Shown: positions 10,455-19,812 of the stretch, in pieces
How the letters are laid out: every line of letters begins with the position of its first letter
Numbering within the stretch: position 1 is the first letter of the stretch
Assembly (NCBI GenBank): GCA_046758905.1
Contig: JBHIBC010000021.1
Span: 1-41,392, forward strand
DNA length: 41,392 bases
Direction: 5' to 3'
Origin: JBHIBC01 sp046758905
GTDB taxonomy: Bacteria; Acidobacteriota; Polarisedimenticolia; Gp22-AA2
The notes under the pieces: model-generated
The model's input: the letters and a program-made list of their open reading frames with translations, nothing else
Database searches by the model: none
Told to the model about the DNA's origin: nothing
Translations under genes and position numbers: made by a program

Positions 10455-11180
10455 GTGCTGCAGGACCCCAACGTTCGCGTCGAGGCCGGGGGGGTGCCCG
10501 CGGGGGCCGCGCGGGAGGAGTCCCGCGCAGGCCTGCCCGGGGCGCCGATCCTCTCCGCCCTGGAGGCGATCTTCCTCCTGGTCGTCATCCTGTACTACAT
10601 CTGGGTCCTCGATCCGGCCTCCGCGATGTACGGATGGCCGTCCTACGCGTTGTTCATGGGGTTCGCGACCGTGTCGCACCTGCTGCGGCGCGAGCGTCCG
10701 GCGGACCTCGGGATCCGCTTGGACAACATGGGTGTGGCGCTCCTCGAGGCGCTCGCGGTGGTGCTCCCGGCGCTGGTCGTCGGGTTCGCCATCGGGCGCT
10801 TCATGGAGGGTGGCAGGTCGATGAACCTCGAGCGCTTAAGCGCGACCTTCCTGAACCTTTACCCCTGGGCCCTGTTCCAGCAGTACGGGCTGCAGTGCAT
10901 CTTCGGGCGGCGTCTCGCCGGAGTGCTGCCGGACCCGGTCGGCCACGACGTGGTCTGCGCGGGGATCTTCGCGGCGCTGCACCTGCCGAACCCGTTCCTG
11001 ACGGTGGTCACGTTCGGGGCCGGCTACTGCTGGTGCGTTCTGTTCCGTCGCCGGCCGAACCTGTTCGCGCTGGCCGCCTCGCACGCCCTCTCCTCGGCGG
11101 CGCTGTACTACTGCCTCCCGCCGGCGATCACCCACCTGATGCGCGTGGGCCCGGGCTACCTCCTGAGCGTGCGGGTCTGA
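10455..11180 (+). CDS. CPBP-like membrane protein lacking the catalytic Glu pair
   Basis: This 241-residue protein has about six hydrophobic segments and the positional outline of a CPBP protease. The expected EExxxR motif reads FQQYGLQ (Gln142-Gln143). The other two motifs survive as FAALHLPNP (His176) and ASHALSS (His210). Loss of both glutamates should abolish classical CPBP catalysis, so it may be a pseudoprotease, a partner of the preceding CPBP protein, or a distinct subgroup. The start is a GTG with GAGGCAG just upstream. It is the last gene of the aroC-atl-CPBP series, and its last 25 bases overlap the end of the convergent ABC transporter gene. CPBP membership is an inference from motif spacing. 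Confidence 0.75.
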   Translation: MLQDPNVRVEAGGVPAGAAREESRAGLPGAPILSALEAIFLLVVILYYIWVLDPASAMYGWPSYALFMGFATVSHLLRRERPADLGIRLDNMGVALLEALAVVLPALVVGFAIGRFMEGGRSMNLERLSATFLNLYPWALFQQYGLQCIFGRRLAGVLPDPVGHDVVCAGIFAALHLPNPFLTVVTFGAGYCWCVLFRRRPNLFALAASHALSSAALYYCLPPAITHLMRVGPGYLLSVRV

Positions 11181-12997
11181 GGCGGCTCGTCCCCGTCCGG
11201 GCCCGTCCCCGTCCCCCGCGCGCCCGCGAGTCCGAACTGGAGCCGGTACAGCCGGTGGTAGATGCCCCGGCGCGCCAGCAGGCCGCCGTGATCCCCCTCC
11301 TCGACCAGGCGGCCGTGGTGCAGCACCAGGATGCGGTCGCACCCGATGAGGGTCGAGAGTCGGTGGGCGATGATGAGCGACGTGCGCCCCTCGAGGAGCT
11401 TCCTCAGGGCGTCCTGGATACGCCGCTCGGTCTCGGTGTCGACGCTCGAGGTCGCTTCGTCGAGGATCAGCACGGCGGGGTCGTAGGCCACGGCTCGGGC
11501 GAACGAGATCAACTGCTTCTGGCCGAGGGAAAGGTTGTCGCCCCGCTCCCGCACGGGCTCCGAGTAGCCGCCGGGCAGCCGCCGGATGAACTCGTCGGCG
11601 TGCACCAGCCGCGCCGCCTCGCGCACCCGCCCAGGTGGCAGCGTCCGGTCCCCAAACGCGATGTTGTCGTGGAGCGTGCCGCTGACCAGGACGTGGTCCT
11701 GCATCACGACGCCGACGCGCCGGCGCAGGTGCCCGATCGGGAGGCTCCGCAGGTCACGCCCGTCCAGCAGGATGCGTCCCCCCGTGGGGTCGTACAGGCG
11801 GATCAGCAGCTTGGCCAGGGTCGATTTGCCGGCCCCGGTGGCCCCGACGACGGCGACCTTCTCCCCCGGCTCGACGCGGAACGACACGCCGCGGACCGCC
11901 TCCTCCCCGGGCCGGTAGGCGAAGCGCACCCGCTCGAACTCGATCCGCCCGCGCGTCGCCGGCGCCGGTGCGGGACGCGCGGGGCTGGTGATGGAGGGGC
12001 GCTCGTCGAGAAGGGCGTAGATCCTCTCGAGGGCCGCCATGGCGGCCTGCATCACGGCGTAGAGGCTGGACAGCTCGTGTACGGGACCGAAGAAGCGCTG
12101 CGTGTACTCCAGGAACGCCACCAGAGTCCCGAACGTCAGGGCCCCCCGGACGATCCCGCCGCCGCCGTACCAGAGGATCAGCGCGATCGCCAGGCTGCCG
12201 ACCAGCTCGACGATCGCCGAGAAGGACGACTCGTAGACCACCGAGCGCAGTTCCGCGTCCCGGTGCCCCCGGTTGATCGCCTCGAACTCCTCCCGGTTGA
12301 GGCGCTGGCGACGGAAGAGCTGGATCAGCAGCATGCCGGAGATCGCCTCCTGCAGGAAGGCGTTGATGCGGGCGATGCGCCGCCGCACTTCCCGGTAGAG
12401 GAGGCGGATCCGGCCCCGGAACCAATAGGAGAGCAGGAAGAGCACCGGGACGACGGTGAGCGTGACCAGCGCCAGCCGCGGTTCGAGCCACCACAGGATC
12501 CCGACGATCGCGAGCAGCTTGACGGTGTCGCCGAGCAGCGACACGACCCCGGAGGCGAACAGGTCCGCGAGCGACTCGATGTCGGTGGTCACGCGGGTCA
12601 TGAGCCGCCCCACCGGGTTCCGGTCGAAGAAGGCGGAGTCGAGCCGTTGCAGGTGGGCGAACAGGCGGATCCGCAAGGCGAGGATCAGATTCTGTCCGGT
12701 GCGCTCCATCGTGTAGATCTGACCGTATCGGGCCAGGAGCTCCACCAGGAACGCGGCGAGGTAGGCGAGAGCCAGCAACCCGAGGCCGCGCGGCTCGCCG
12801 GGCAGGATGTGTTCGTCGATGAGCAGCTTGATCAGGTAGGGCTGCAGGAGGTTCGCCCCCAGCGCGACGAACAGAAGGCCGAGCGAGGCCGCGATCAGCG
12901 GCGCCTGCGGCACGAACGAGGGCAGCAGGCGCCGCACCAGGCGGGCGTCGTACGCCTTGCCCGGGGCGGCGTCGTCGTGAAGCGTCCGGGGCCTCAC
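11156..12997 (-). CDS. ABC exporter half-transporter, catalytically consensus subunit
   Basis: The 613-residue product has the exporter layout: six membrane helices (about residues 25-325) followed by an ATPase domain. Walker A is GATGAGKST (about 380), the Q-loop is in GVVMQDHVLVSGTLHDNIAFG, Walker B is LILDEATSSVD with the catalytic Glu, and the switch His is in IIAHRLST. The signature motif is LSLGQ instead of LSGGQ. Its start is a GTG (12995-12997) overlapping the TGA of the upstream half-transporter; no better start exists in the frame. The frame runs far upstream, but that part is a shadow of the other subunit. It resembles the TM288/BmrD type of heterodimeric drug exporters. The substrate is unknown. 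Confidence 0.92.
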   Translation of the reverse strand: MRPRTLHDDAAPGKAYDARLVRRLLPSFVPQAPLIAASLGLLFVALGANLLQPYLIKLLIDEHILPGEPRGLGLLALAYLAAFLVELLARYGQIYTMERTGQNLILALRIRLFAHLQRLDSAFFDRNPVGRLMTRVTTDIESLADLFASGVVSLLGDTVKLLAIVGILWWLEPRLALVTLTVVPVLFLLSYWFRGRIRLLYREVRRRIARINAFLQEAISGMLLIQLFRRQRLNREEFEAINRGHRDAELRSVVYESSFSAIVELVGSLAIALILWYGGGGIVRGALTFGTLVAFLEYTQRFFGPVHELSSLYAVMQAAMAALERIYALLDERPSITSPARPAPAPATRGRIEFERVRFAYRPGEEAVRGVSFRVEPGEKVAVVGATGAGKSTLAKLLIRLYDPTGGRILLDGRDLRSLPIGHLRRRVGVVMQDHVLVSGTLHDNIAFGDRTLPPGRVREAARLVHADEFIRRLPGGYSEPVRERGDNLSLGQKQLISFARAVAYDPAVLILDEATSSVDTETERRIQDALRKLLEGRTSLIIAHRLSTLIGCDRILVLHHGRLVEEGDHGGLLARRGIYHRLYRLQFGLAGARGTGTGPDGDEPPQTRTLRR

Positions 12998-14754
12998 AGT
13001 GATTCGAGCTCCCTCTCGATCTGCTGCCGGCGGTGCATGCGCGCGAACGGGCCTCCGGCGCCCAGCAGATCCCGAGGCCTGCCGCTCTCCACGATGCGGC
13101 CGTCCTCGAGCGTCACGATCCGGTCCGCGTTGAGGACGGTCGCCGCGCGATGACTGATCAGGAAGGTCGTGCGGGCTCTCGTGAACTCGCGCAGGGCGCT
13201 GAGGATCGCCTCCTCGGTTGCGGCGTCGACACTCGACAGCGCGTCGTCGAGGATCAGAATGCGCGGGTCCATGAGCAGGGCGCGCGCCAGCGCCACGCGC
13301 TGGCGCTGGCCGCCGGACAGGGTCACGCCGCGCTCCCCGACGAGGGTCTCCAGGCCGCGCGGCAGATCCTCGAGGTCGGCCGCGATCTGCGCGATCCGGG
13401 CGGCCTCCTCGATGCGCGGCCGGGGCGCCCCCGGGCGGCCGAGGGCGATGTTCTCGGCGATCGTCCTGGAGAACAGGAAAGTCTCCTGCGGGACCAGGGC
13501 GATCTGGGCCCGGAGGCTGTCGGTCGGGATGTCGTTCAGGTCGCGGCCGTCCAGGAGGATCCGGCCGGCGGCCACGGGATGGACCGCGGCCAGCAGCCTG
13601 ACGAGCGTCGACTTGCCCGAGCCCACCCGCCCGACGATCCCCACGGTGCTCCCGGCGGGCACCTCCAGGTCGATGCCGCGCAGCACCGGGATAGCGGGCC
13701 CGTGGCCGTTCGGGTAGGCGAAGTCCAGGCGGCGGAAGGCGACCGAGCCGCGCAGCGGGGAGCCGGGCCGGGTGGCGCGGTCGCCCGGCAGGTCGCTGCG
13801 CTCGGCGAGGATCTCCTCCACCCGGCGGATCGCCCCGAGGCCGCGCTGGAAGACCCCGAGGATCCAGCCCATCATGATGGTCGGCCGGGTCAGCAGGCCC
13901 AGGTAGGAGGTGAAGGCGACCAGCCCTCCCAAGGTCAGGCTCCCCTCGATGACGTGCCGGCCTCCGAGCCACAGGACGATCAGCGTGCTGAGGCCGCCCA
14001 AGGCGCCCATCAGGCTGACGACAAGCCCCCGGCTGCGGGCGAGCCGCAGCGAGCGGCGCCGGTACTCCCGGCTGAGCTCCTCGAAAGCCCCCGCCTCCGC
14101 CTCCTCGCGGCGGTAGGCCTTGACCATGTTGATGCCGCTGAGGTTCTCCTGGGCCTTGTTGGAGATCTCGGCCAGCTGCTCCTGCGCGGCGTTGCTGCGC
14201 TGGTGGATGACTCGGCTGGTGCGCGCCACCCCGAGCAGCAGGAACGGATAGGGGAGCACGGATGCGAGCGCGAGCGCGGGGTCGATGAGCGCCATCAGCG
14301 TCAGCCCGGCGGAGTACAGGAAGGCGACGTTGATCAGATTCAACATCCCCGGCCCGAACAGGCTCCGGATCAATCGCAGATCGTTCACCGCACGGGACAT
14401 GATCTCGCCGGTGCGGTGGCGGGAGAAGAACGAGGCCGGCAGCGTCTGCAGGTGCGCGAACAGCCGGTCGCGCACGTCGCAGACGACGTGGCGGGACGCC
14501 CCCAGGATGAGCAGCCGGGATCGGGTGCGGACGGCCATCATGGCGCCGGCGATGACGGCGATCGTCGCGGCGCGGACGGCCACGGCGCGCAGGGCCGCGT
14601 CGGCAGGAGGGCCCACGCCGGCCCTCAGCGCCTCGATCGCCGACTTGACCAGCCACGGGATCGACAGCGCGAGGGCGTTGGTCGCGACGAGATACAGCAG
14701 GCCGAGGATGAAGCGTCGCCGGTAGATCCGGAGGTACCGGAGGATCAACCGCAT
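12994..14754 (-). CDS. ABC exporter half-transporter, degenerate-site subunit
   Basis: The 586-residue protein has an N-terminal six-helix transmembrane domain (about 15-295) and a C-terminal ATPase. Walker A is GRVGSGKST (about 370) and the signature motif is a perfect LSGGQRQRVALARAL. Walker B reads LILDDALSSVD, with Asp where the catalytic Glu should be. This is the known mark of the degenerate site in heterodimeric exporters such as TM287/288. The partner gene downstream carries the complementary change (LSLGQ), so one composite ATP site is degenerate and the other intact. It starts seven bases after holB and overlaps its partner as GTGA. Multidrug or lipid export are both possible. Confidence 0.93.
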   Translation of the reverse strand: MRLILRYLRIYRRRFILGLLYLVATNALALSIPWLVKSAIEALRAGVGPPADAALRAVAVRAATIAVIAGAMMAVRTRSRLLILGASRHVVCDVRDRLFAHLQTLPASFFSRHRTGEIMSRAVNDLRLIRSLFGPGMLNLINVAFLYSAGLTLMALIDPALALASVLPYPFLLLGVARTSRVIHQRSNAAQEQLAEISNKAQENLSGINMVKAYRREEAEAGAFEELSREYRRRSLRLARSRGLVVSLMGALGGLSTLIVLWLGGRHVIEGSLTLGGLVAFTSYLGLLTRPTIMMGWILGVFQRGLGAIRRVEEILAERSDLPGDRATRPGSPLRGSVAFRRLDFAYPNGHGPAIPVLRGIDLEVPAGSTVGIVGRVGSGKSTLVRLLAAVHPVAAGRILLDGRDLNDIPTDSLRAQIALVPQETFLFSRTIAENIALGRPGAPRPRIEEAARIAQIAADLEDLPRGLETLVGERGVTLSGGQRQRVALARALLMDPRILILDDALSSVDAATEEAILSALREFTRARTTFLISHRAATVLNADRIVTLEDGRIVESGRPRDLLGAGGPFARMHRRQQIERELESL

Positions 14755-14761
14755 GAGGAGA

Positions 14762-15927
<1,166 letters not shown>

Positions 15928-15928
<1 letters not shown>

Positions 15929-16575
15929 CACCCGGCCCCGATGCCGTCCAGCAGGTCCTGGAGGGCCTGGAGGAGACGGGCATGCACCTCGCGCAGCCCT
16001 CCCCGCGCGTCGACCACGACGATCCGGTCCGGCTCCTGGCGGCTGAGCTCCAGATAGCCGGCGCGGACCCGCTCGTGGAACTCCACCTCCTCCCGCTCGA
16101 AGCGGGTCCCTCCCCGGGCACCGGTCCGGTCGCGCGCCCGGGCCCGCTCCAGCCCTGCCCGCGCCTCGATGTCGAAGAGCACGGTCCGGTGAGGAGGCTG
16201 CGCGGGCACCACCAGGCCGTGCAGCCGGCGGATGAGATCGATCGCGATGCCGCGCCCGTACCCCTGGTACGCGAGCGTGGCGTCCATGAACCGGTCGCAC
16301 AGGACGACCCGGCCCTGCCGAAGCGCAGGCCGGATCACCTGCTCGACGTGCTGGGCACGGGCGGCGCCGTACAGCAGCAGCTCGCAGGTGGCCGTCATGT
16401 CGTCGTGGGCCGGGTCCAGCACCAGCCGGCGGACCCGGTCGCCGATCGGGGTCCCTCCCGGCTCGCGCGTCAGGACGTGGTCGACGCCGCGCTCCTCGAG
16501 GTGGTTCGAGAGCAGCTGGATCTGCGTCGTCTTACCGGATCCCTCGATGCCTTCGAACGTGATGAACAGGCCCAA
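15928..16575 (-). CDS. tmk: Thymidylate kinase
   Basis: Tmk phosphorylates dTMP to dTDP. The P-loop is FITFEGIEGSGKTTQ, followed by the DR(E/Y) region in LTREPGGTPIGDRVR, the catalytic CDRFMDATLAYQGYGRG and the LID segment RARDRTGARGGTRFE. The frame is open to a GTG at 16650 (240 residues) and contains an ATG at 16638. However, the TTG at 16573-16575 gives a 215-residue protein beginning directly at the conserved LGLFITFEG, has GGAGA eight bases upstream, and matches the usual length. I prefer that start, with moderate certainty. It heads the tmk-holB-ABC-ABC operon. Confidence 0.93.
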
Positions 16576-16583
16576 CGGCGGTG

Positions 16584-16588
16584 TCTCC
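16584..16588 (-). promoter_or_regulatory. Ribosome-binding site supporting the TTG start of tmk
   Basis: GGAGA on the minus strand lies eight bases before the TTG at 16575. Neither the GTG at 16650 nor the ATG at 16638 has a comparable site. This supports the shorter thymidylate kinase. Confidence 0.5.
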
Positions 16589-16654
16589 GGGGCGGCCGGC
16601 GGGAGCGCGTCGACGCGCCCGGCCGAGTGGACGGGCATCAAGTCTATCACAGTC

Positions 16655-16663
16655 TGATATACT
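16655..16663 (+). promoter_or_regulatory. Extended -10 promoter for the Cys-rich protein gene
   Basis: TGATATACT is an extended -10 element (TG-n-TATACT, core 16658-16663). No good -35 box lies upstream. The start point would be near 16670, leaving only about ten bases before the ATG at 16680, with GGAG at 16671-16674. The same AT-rich island reads TATATC on the minus strand and may also serve tmk. Confidence 0.5.
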
Positions 16664-16679
16664 GCCGCGCGGAGCCGAG

Positions 16680-17027
16680 ATGCGCGCCTGCTACGCCTGC
16701 GGCGGGGAGATCCCCGACGACCGGAAGATCCTGAGGGAGGAGGAGTGCCCGCACTGCTCGAGGGACCTGCACTGCTGTCTGAATTGCCGCTTCCACGACC
16801 CCGCGGTCAGCAACCAGTGCTCGGAGCCGCAGGCCGAGCCGGTCCTCGACAAGGAGCGCGCCAACTTCTGCGAGTATTTCTCCTTCGCGGGGACGCCGGG
16901 CCGGCCGAAGCCCGTCGCAGACCGAGGCGGCGCGCGAGACCTGGCGCCGGCTGTTCCGGGATCCGTGAGGGGGGCTCAGCCGGACCGGGGCTCCGGGCCC
17001 TCCGGGCCGCTCTGGTTCCGGAAGTAG
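16680..17027 (+). CDS. Small Cys-rich, probably zinc-binding protein; 3' end apparently frameshifted
   Basis: The product has 115 residues as read. The N-terminal 70 residues carry paired cysteines, CYACGG, CPHCSRDLHCCLNCRFHDP, NQC and ANFCEYF, which suggests one or two structural zinc sites. The function is unknown; I recall small proteins with the LHCCLNCRFYDP and RANFCDYF motifs in several bacterial phyla. After about residue 70 the frame becomes low-complexity and runs 52 bases into the convergent ribF gene. In the +1 frame the same DNA reads SPSQTEAARETWRRLFRDP and stops at 16968, eight bases short of ribF. That looks like the natural tail. A one-base insertion or two-base deletion near 16890-16915 would explain it. 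The start at 16680 is well supported. Confidence 0.75.
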   Translation: MRACYACGGEIPDDRKILREEECPHCSRDLHCCLNCRFHDPAVSNQCSEPQAEPVLDKERANFCEYFSFAGTPGRPKPVADRGGARDLAPAVPGSVRGAQPDRGSGPSGPLWFRK

Positions 17028-17935
17028 GCCCGGGCGCGCTCGACGTCCCTGCGGACCTGCGCCACCAGGGCCCGCGCGGATTCGAACTTCAGCTCCTGGC
17101 GCAGGCGGGCCAGGAACTGCACCTCCATCTCGCGACCGTACAGGTCGCCGCCCCCGTCCAGGATGTGGGTCTCGATGGCGTAGCGGGCGCCGTCGAATGT
17201 CGGGCGCGAACCGATGTTGGTCACCGCCGGCCGCGTCTCGCCGCCGAGGCGGGCACGGGTCACGTAGACCCCGTCCTGCGGGATCAGCTCGTTGGAGGCC
17301 TCCAGGTTGGCGGTCGGAAAGCCGAGTTCGGCGCCCCGCGCATCCCCCCGCACGACCCGCCCCTCGATGACGTACGGCCGGCCGAGCAGCTCGCGGGCCA
17401 GCTCCACCTCGCCGGCCAGGACGGCGCGACGGATGCGGCTGCTGCTGATCGGGCTCCCGAGGTACCGGACCTCGGGCACCTCCTCGGCACGGATCCCCAG
17501 GCCCGAGCACAGCGCGACCAGAAGCGCCGCGTTCCCCTCGCGTCCCCGGCCGAAGTTGAAGCTGGCCCCGACGTACACCTCCCGCAGGTCCAGCCCCCGC
17601 GCGAGGTACTCCCGGACGAACCGATCGGCCGTCACCGCGGCCAGCTCCACCGTGAACGGCAGCACGAGCGTGAACCCGATCCCCGCCCCCTCCAGCAGCG
17701 CCAGCTTCTGACGGCGGGTGGTGATCATCGCCGGCGCGCGGTCCGGCGCCAGCACCGCCAGCGGATGGGGGTCCAAGGTGATGAGCAGGCTGCTGCCCCC
17801 GGTCGCCGCCGCGCGCTCGAGCACCCGCTCGATGATCGATCTGTGGCCGCGGTGCAGGCCATCGAAGTTGCCGATGGTGGCCACCGGCGCGTCGAGGTGC
17901 GCCCGCAGCGTGTCGATGTCGTCGAACACCCTCAC
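16976..17935 (-). CDS. ribF: Bifunctional riboflavin kinase / FAD synthetase
   Basis: RibF phosphorylates riboflavin to FMN and adenylates FMN to FAD. The N-terminal adenylyltransferase domain has GNFDGLHRGHRSII (about residues 22-35) and SSSRIRRAVLAGEVELARELLGRPY at its end. The C-terminal kinase domain begins around VIEGRVVRGDARGAELGFPTANLE and includes NIGSRPTF. The 319 residues are typical. It is the last gene of asnS-rimO-pgpA-ribF, 24 bases after pgpA. The neighbouring Cys-rich gene overlaps its 3' end only if that gene's frame is read without correction. Confidence 0.95.
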   Translation of the reverse strand: MRVFDDIDTLRAHLDAPVATIGNFDGLHRGHRSIIERVLERAAATGGSSLLITLDPHPLAVLAPDRAPAMITTRRQKLALLEGAGIGFTLVLPFTVELAAVTADRFVREYLARGLDLREVYVGASFNFGRGREGNAALLVALCSGLGIRAEEVPEVRYLGSPISSSRIRRAVLAGEVELARELLGRPYVIEGRVVRGDARGAELGFPTANLEASNELIPQDGVYVTRARLGGETRPAVTNIGSRPTFDGARYAIETHILDGGGDLYGREMEVQFLARLRQELKFESARALVAQVRRDVERARAYFRNQSGPEGPEPRSG

Positions 17936-17959
17936 CCGGACACCTCCATCCCCCTCGGC

Positions 17960-18445
17960 CTAGGAGCCCAACCGGGACCAGAGGAGCCCCAGGACGCGCA
18001 GCGCCAGGTTGGCGTATAGCCCGGCGGCCACGTCGTCCGCGACGATCCCCCAGCCCCCGGGCAGCCGCTCCAGCTGGCGCGCCGGCGGGGGCTTGAGGAC
18101 GTCCGCGGCCCTGAACAGTAGGGCGCCGGCGACCAGGGTTGTGGCGTCGACCGGCAGCCCGACGAGCGACCAGAACAGGCCGGCCGTCTCATCGATCACC
18201 ACGGGACGTGGGTCTGCCCGGGCGAACAGTCGCGCCGCGATGCCGGCCGCCCAGACGCCGAGCAGGGTCACGCCGGCCGCGACCGCCACGAACCCCCAGG
18301 CGGGGAGCAGCCGCCCGGCCAGCAGCACCAGCGGGATCGACGCCACCGTGCCCACCGTTCCGGGCACCAGGGGTGCGCGGCCGGCACCGAACAGCGTGGC
18401 GATCCCCAGGGCGATCCGCTCCGCTGGACTCCGCCCTGCGGTCAC
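17960..18445 (-). CDS. pgpA: Phosphatidylglycerophosphatase A
   Basis: PgpA removes the phosphate from phosphatidylglycerophosphate to give phosphatidylglycerol in the inner membrane. The 161-residue protein has the family signatures APLVPGTVGTVASIP, VVIDETAGLFWSL and FRAADVLKPPPARQLE followed by GGWGIVADDVAAGLYANL. Three to four hydrophobic segments are visible. The start is a GTG (18443-18445) overlapping the rimO stop as GTGA, which argues for coupled translation. It belongs to the asnS-led operon. Confidence 0.93.
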   Translation of the reverse strand: MTAGRSPAERIALGIATLFGAGRAPLVPGTVGTVASIPLVLLAGRLLPAWGFVAVAAGVTLLGVWAAGIAARLFARADPRPVVIDETAGLFWSLVGLPVDATTLVAGALLFRAADVLKPPPARQLERLPGGWGIVADDVAAGLYANLALRVLGLLWSRLGS

Positions 18446-19800
18446 GGGCGGGGGCCGACCGTCTCGGCCCCGACCGCCGCGCCGACTAGGTCGAACGGGT
18501 GCGCCTCATCGATCCGGACGCGCACGAACTCGCCGGCGCGAAGCGGGCGCGGCGCGTCGGTCAGGATGACTCGTCCGTCGATCTCCGGGGCCTGTCCTTC
18601 GGTCCGCCCGCACAGCAGCCAGTCGCTCTCCTCGTGGGTTCCGTCCACCAGGACCTCTACGCTCCGGCCGACCAGATCGCGGTTGCGCCGCGCCGCGACC
18701 CGCTCCTGAATCGCCATCAGGCGCGCCCGGCGCTCCTCCTTGACCTCCGCGGGGATGTCGTCGGGGAGGAGGGCCGCCGGGGTCCCCTTCTCCGCCGAGT
18801 AGGTGAACACCCCGACGTGGTCGAGCCGCGCCTGCTCGACGAAGCCGCAGAGCGCCCGGAAGCGCGCCTCGGTCTCCCCGGGGAACCCGACGATGAAGGT
18901 GCAACGGATGGAGATCCCGGGGACCCGGGCGCGCAGCCGCTCGATCAGGCGCAGGTGGCCGGAGCCGCCGCCGCCCCGGCGCATCGCCCTGAGGATGGCT
19001 GGATCCGCGTGCTGCAGCGGCAGATCGATGTAGCGCGCCACCCGCCCGCAGGACGCGAGCGCGTCGATGAACTCCGGCGTGACTCCGTTCGGATAGGCGT
19101 ACAGCACGCGGATCCAGCGGAGACCCTCGACCCGGTCCAGGGCGCGGAGGAGCCGGGCCGCGCTCGCACCGTCATCCCGATCGGATCCGTAATCGGTGGT
19201 GTCCTGCGCGATCAGGTTCAGCTCGACCACGCCGGCGCGGGCCAGGCGGGTCGCCTCCTCCACGATCGACCCGATCGGCCTGGAGCGCTGGGCCCCCCGG
19301 AACGAGGGGATGGCGCAGAACGAGCAGCTGTGGTCGCACCCCTCGGAGACCTTCAGGTAGGCGAGATGACCGGGGGTCGCGAGCCGCCGCGGCGACTCGT
19401 GGGAGTACAGGTAGCGGGCGCGCGAGCGGTCCGACTCGAACCGGGCTCCGGCGGACAGGGTCACCGCCTCGGCGATGCGCTCCACGTCGTCGAGACGGAC
19501 CAGGGCGTCGATCTCGGGTATCGACCGTCGCAGCTCCTCCCCGTGCCGCTGCACCATGCAGCCGGCCACCACCAGCCTGCGGCAGCGGCCGGTCCTCTTG
19601 AACTCCGCCATATCCAGGATGGTGTCGATCGACTCGCGGCGCGCCGGCTCGATGAAGGTGCAGGTGTTCACGACGATGACGTCGGCCTCGGCGGGGTCGG
19701 GCGTGAGGGCGTACCCTTCCGCGCTGAGGGTCCCGAGCATCACCTCGCTGTCCACGAGGTTCTTGGGACAGCCGAGGCTCACCATGCCGACCTTGACCAT
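18442..19800 (-). CDS. rimO: Ribosomal protein uS12 methylthiotransferase RimO
   Basis: RimO is a radical-SAM enzyme that adds a methylthio group to the β-carbon of an aspartate in ribosomal protein S12. The N-terminal UPF0004 domain starts MVKVGMVSLGCPKNLVDSEVML, which separates RimO from the tRNA enzyme MiaB, and contributes cluster cysteines (Cys11, NTCTF and AGCMVQ). The radical-SAM motif CDHSCSFC lies near residue 154. A TRAM domain closes the protein (RSVEVLVDGTHEESDWLLCGRTEGQAPEID region). The 452 residues are typical. It lies 12 bases after asnS and overlaps pgpA. Confidence 0.97.
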   Translation of the reverse strand: MVKVGMVSLGCPKNLVDSEVMLGTLSAEGYALTPDPAEADVIVVNTCTFIEPARRESIDTILDMAEFKRTGRCRRLVVAGCMVQRHGEELRRSIPEIDALVRLDDVERIAEAVTLSAGARFESDRSRARYLYSHESPRRLATPGHLAYLKVSEGCDHSCSFCAIPSFRGAQRSRPIGSIVEEATRLARAGVVELNLIAQDTTDYGSDRDDGASAARLLRALDRVEGLRWIRVLYAYPNGVTPEFIDALASCGRVARYIDLPLQHADPAILRAMRRGGGGSGHLRLIERLRARVPGISIRCTFIVGFPGETEARFRALCGFVEQARLDHVGVFTYSAEKGTPAALLPDDIPAEVKEERRARLMAIQERVAARRNRDLVGRSVEVLVDGTHEESDWLLCGRTEGQAPEIDGRVILTDAPRPLRAGEFVRVRIDEAHPFDLVGAAVGAETVGPRP

Positions 19801-19812
19801 CTCTCCCGTCCG

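Noticed and set aside
8135..13153. A 1,672-codon open frame on the plus strand
   Set aside because: It crosses aroC, atl, two CPBP genes and runs antisense to the ABC genes. Its translation is Arg/Gly/Ala/Pro-rich with no domain. Long spurious frames are expected at this GC content.
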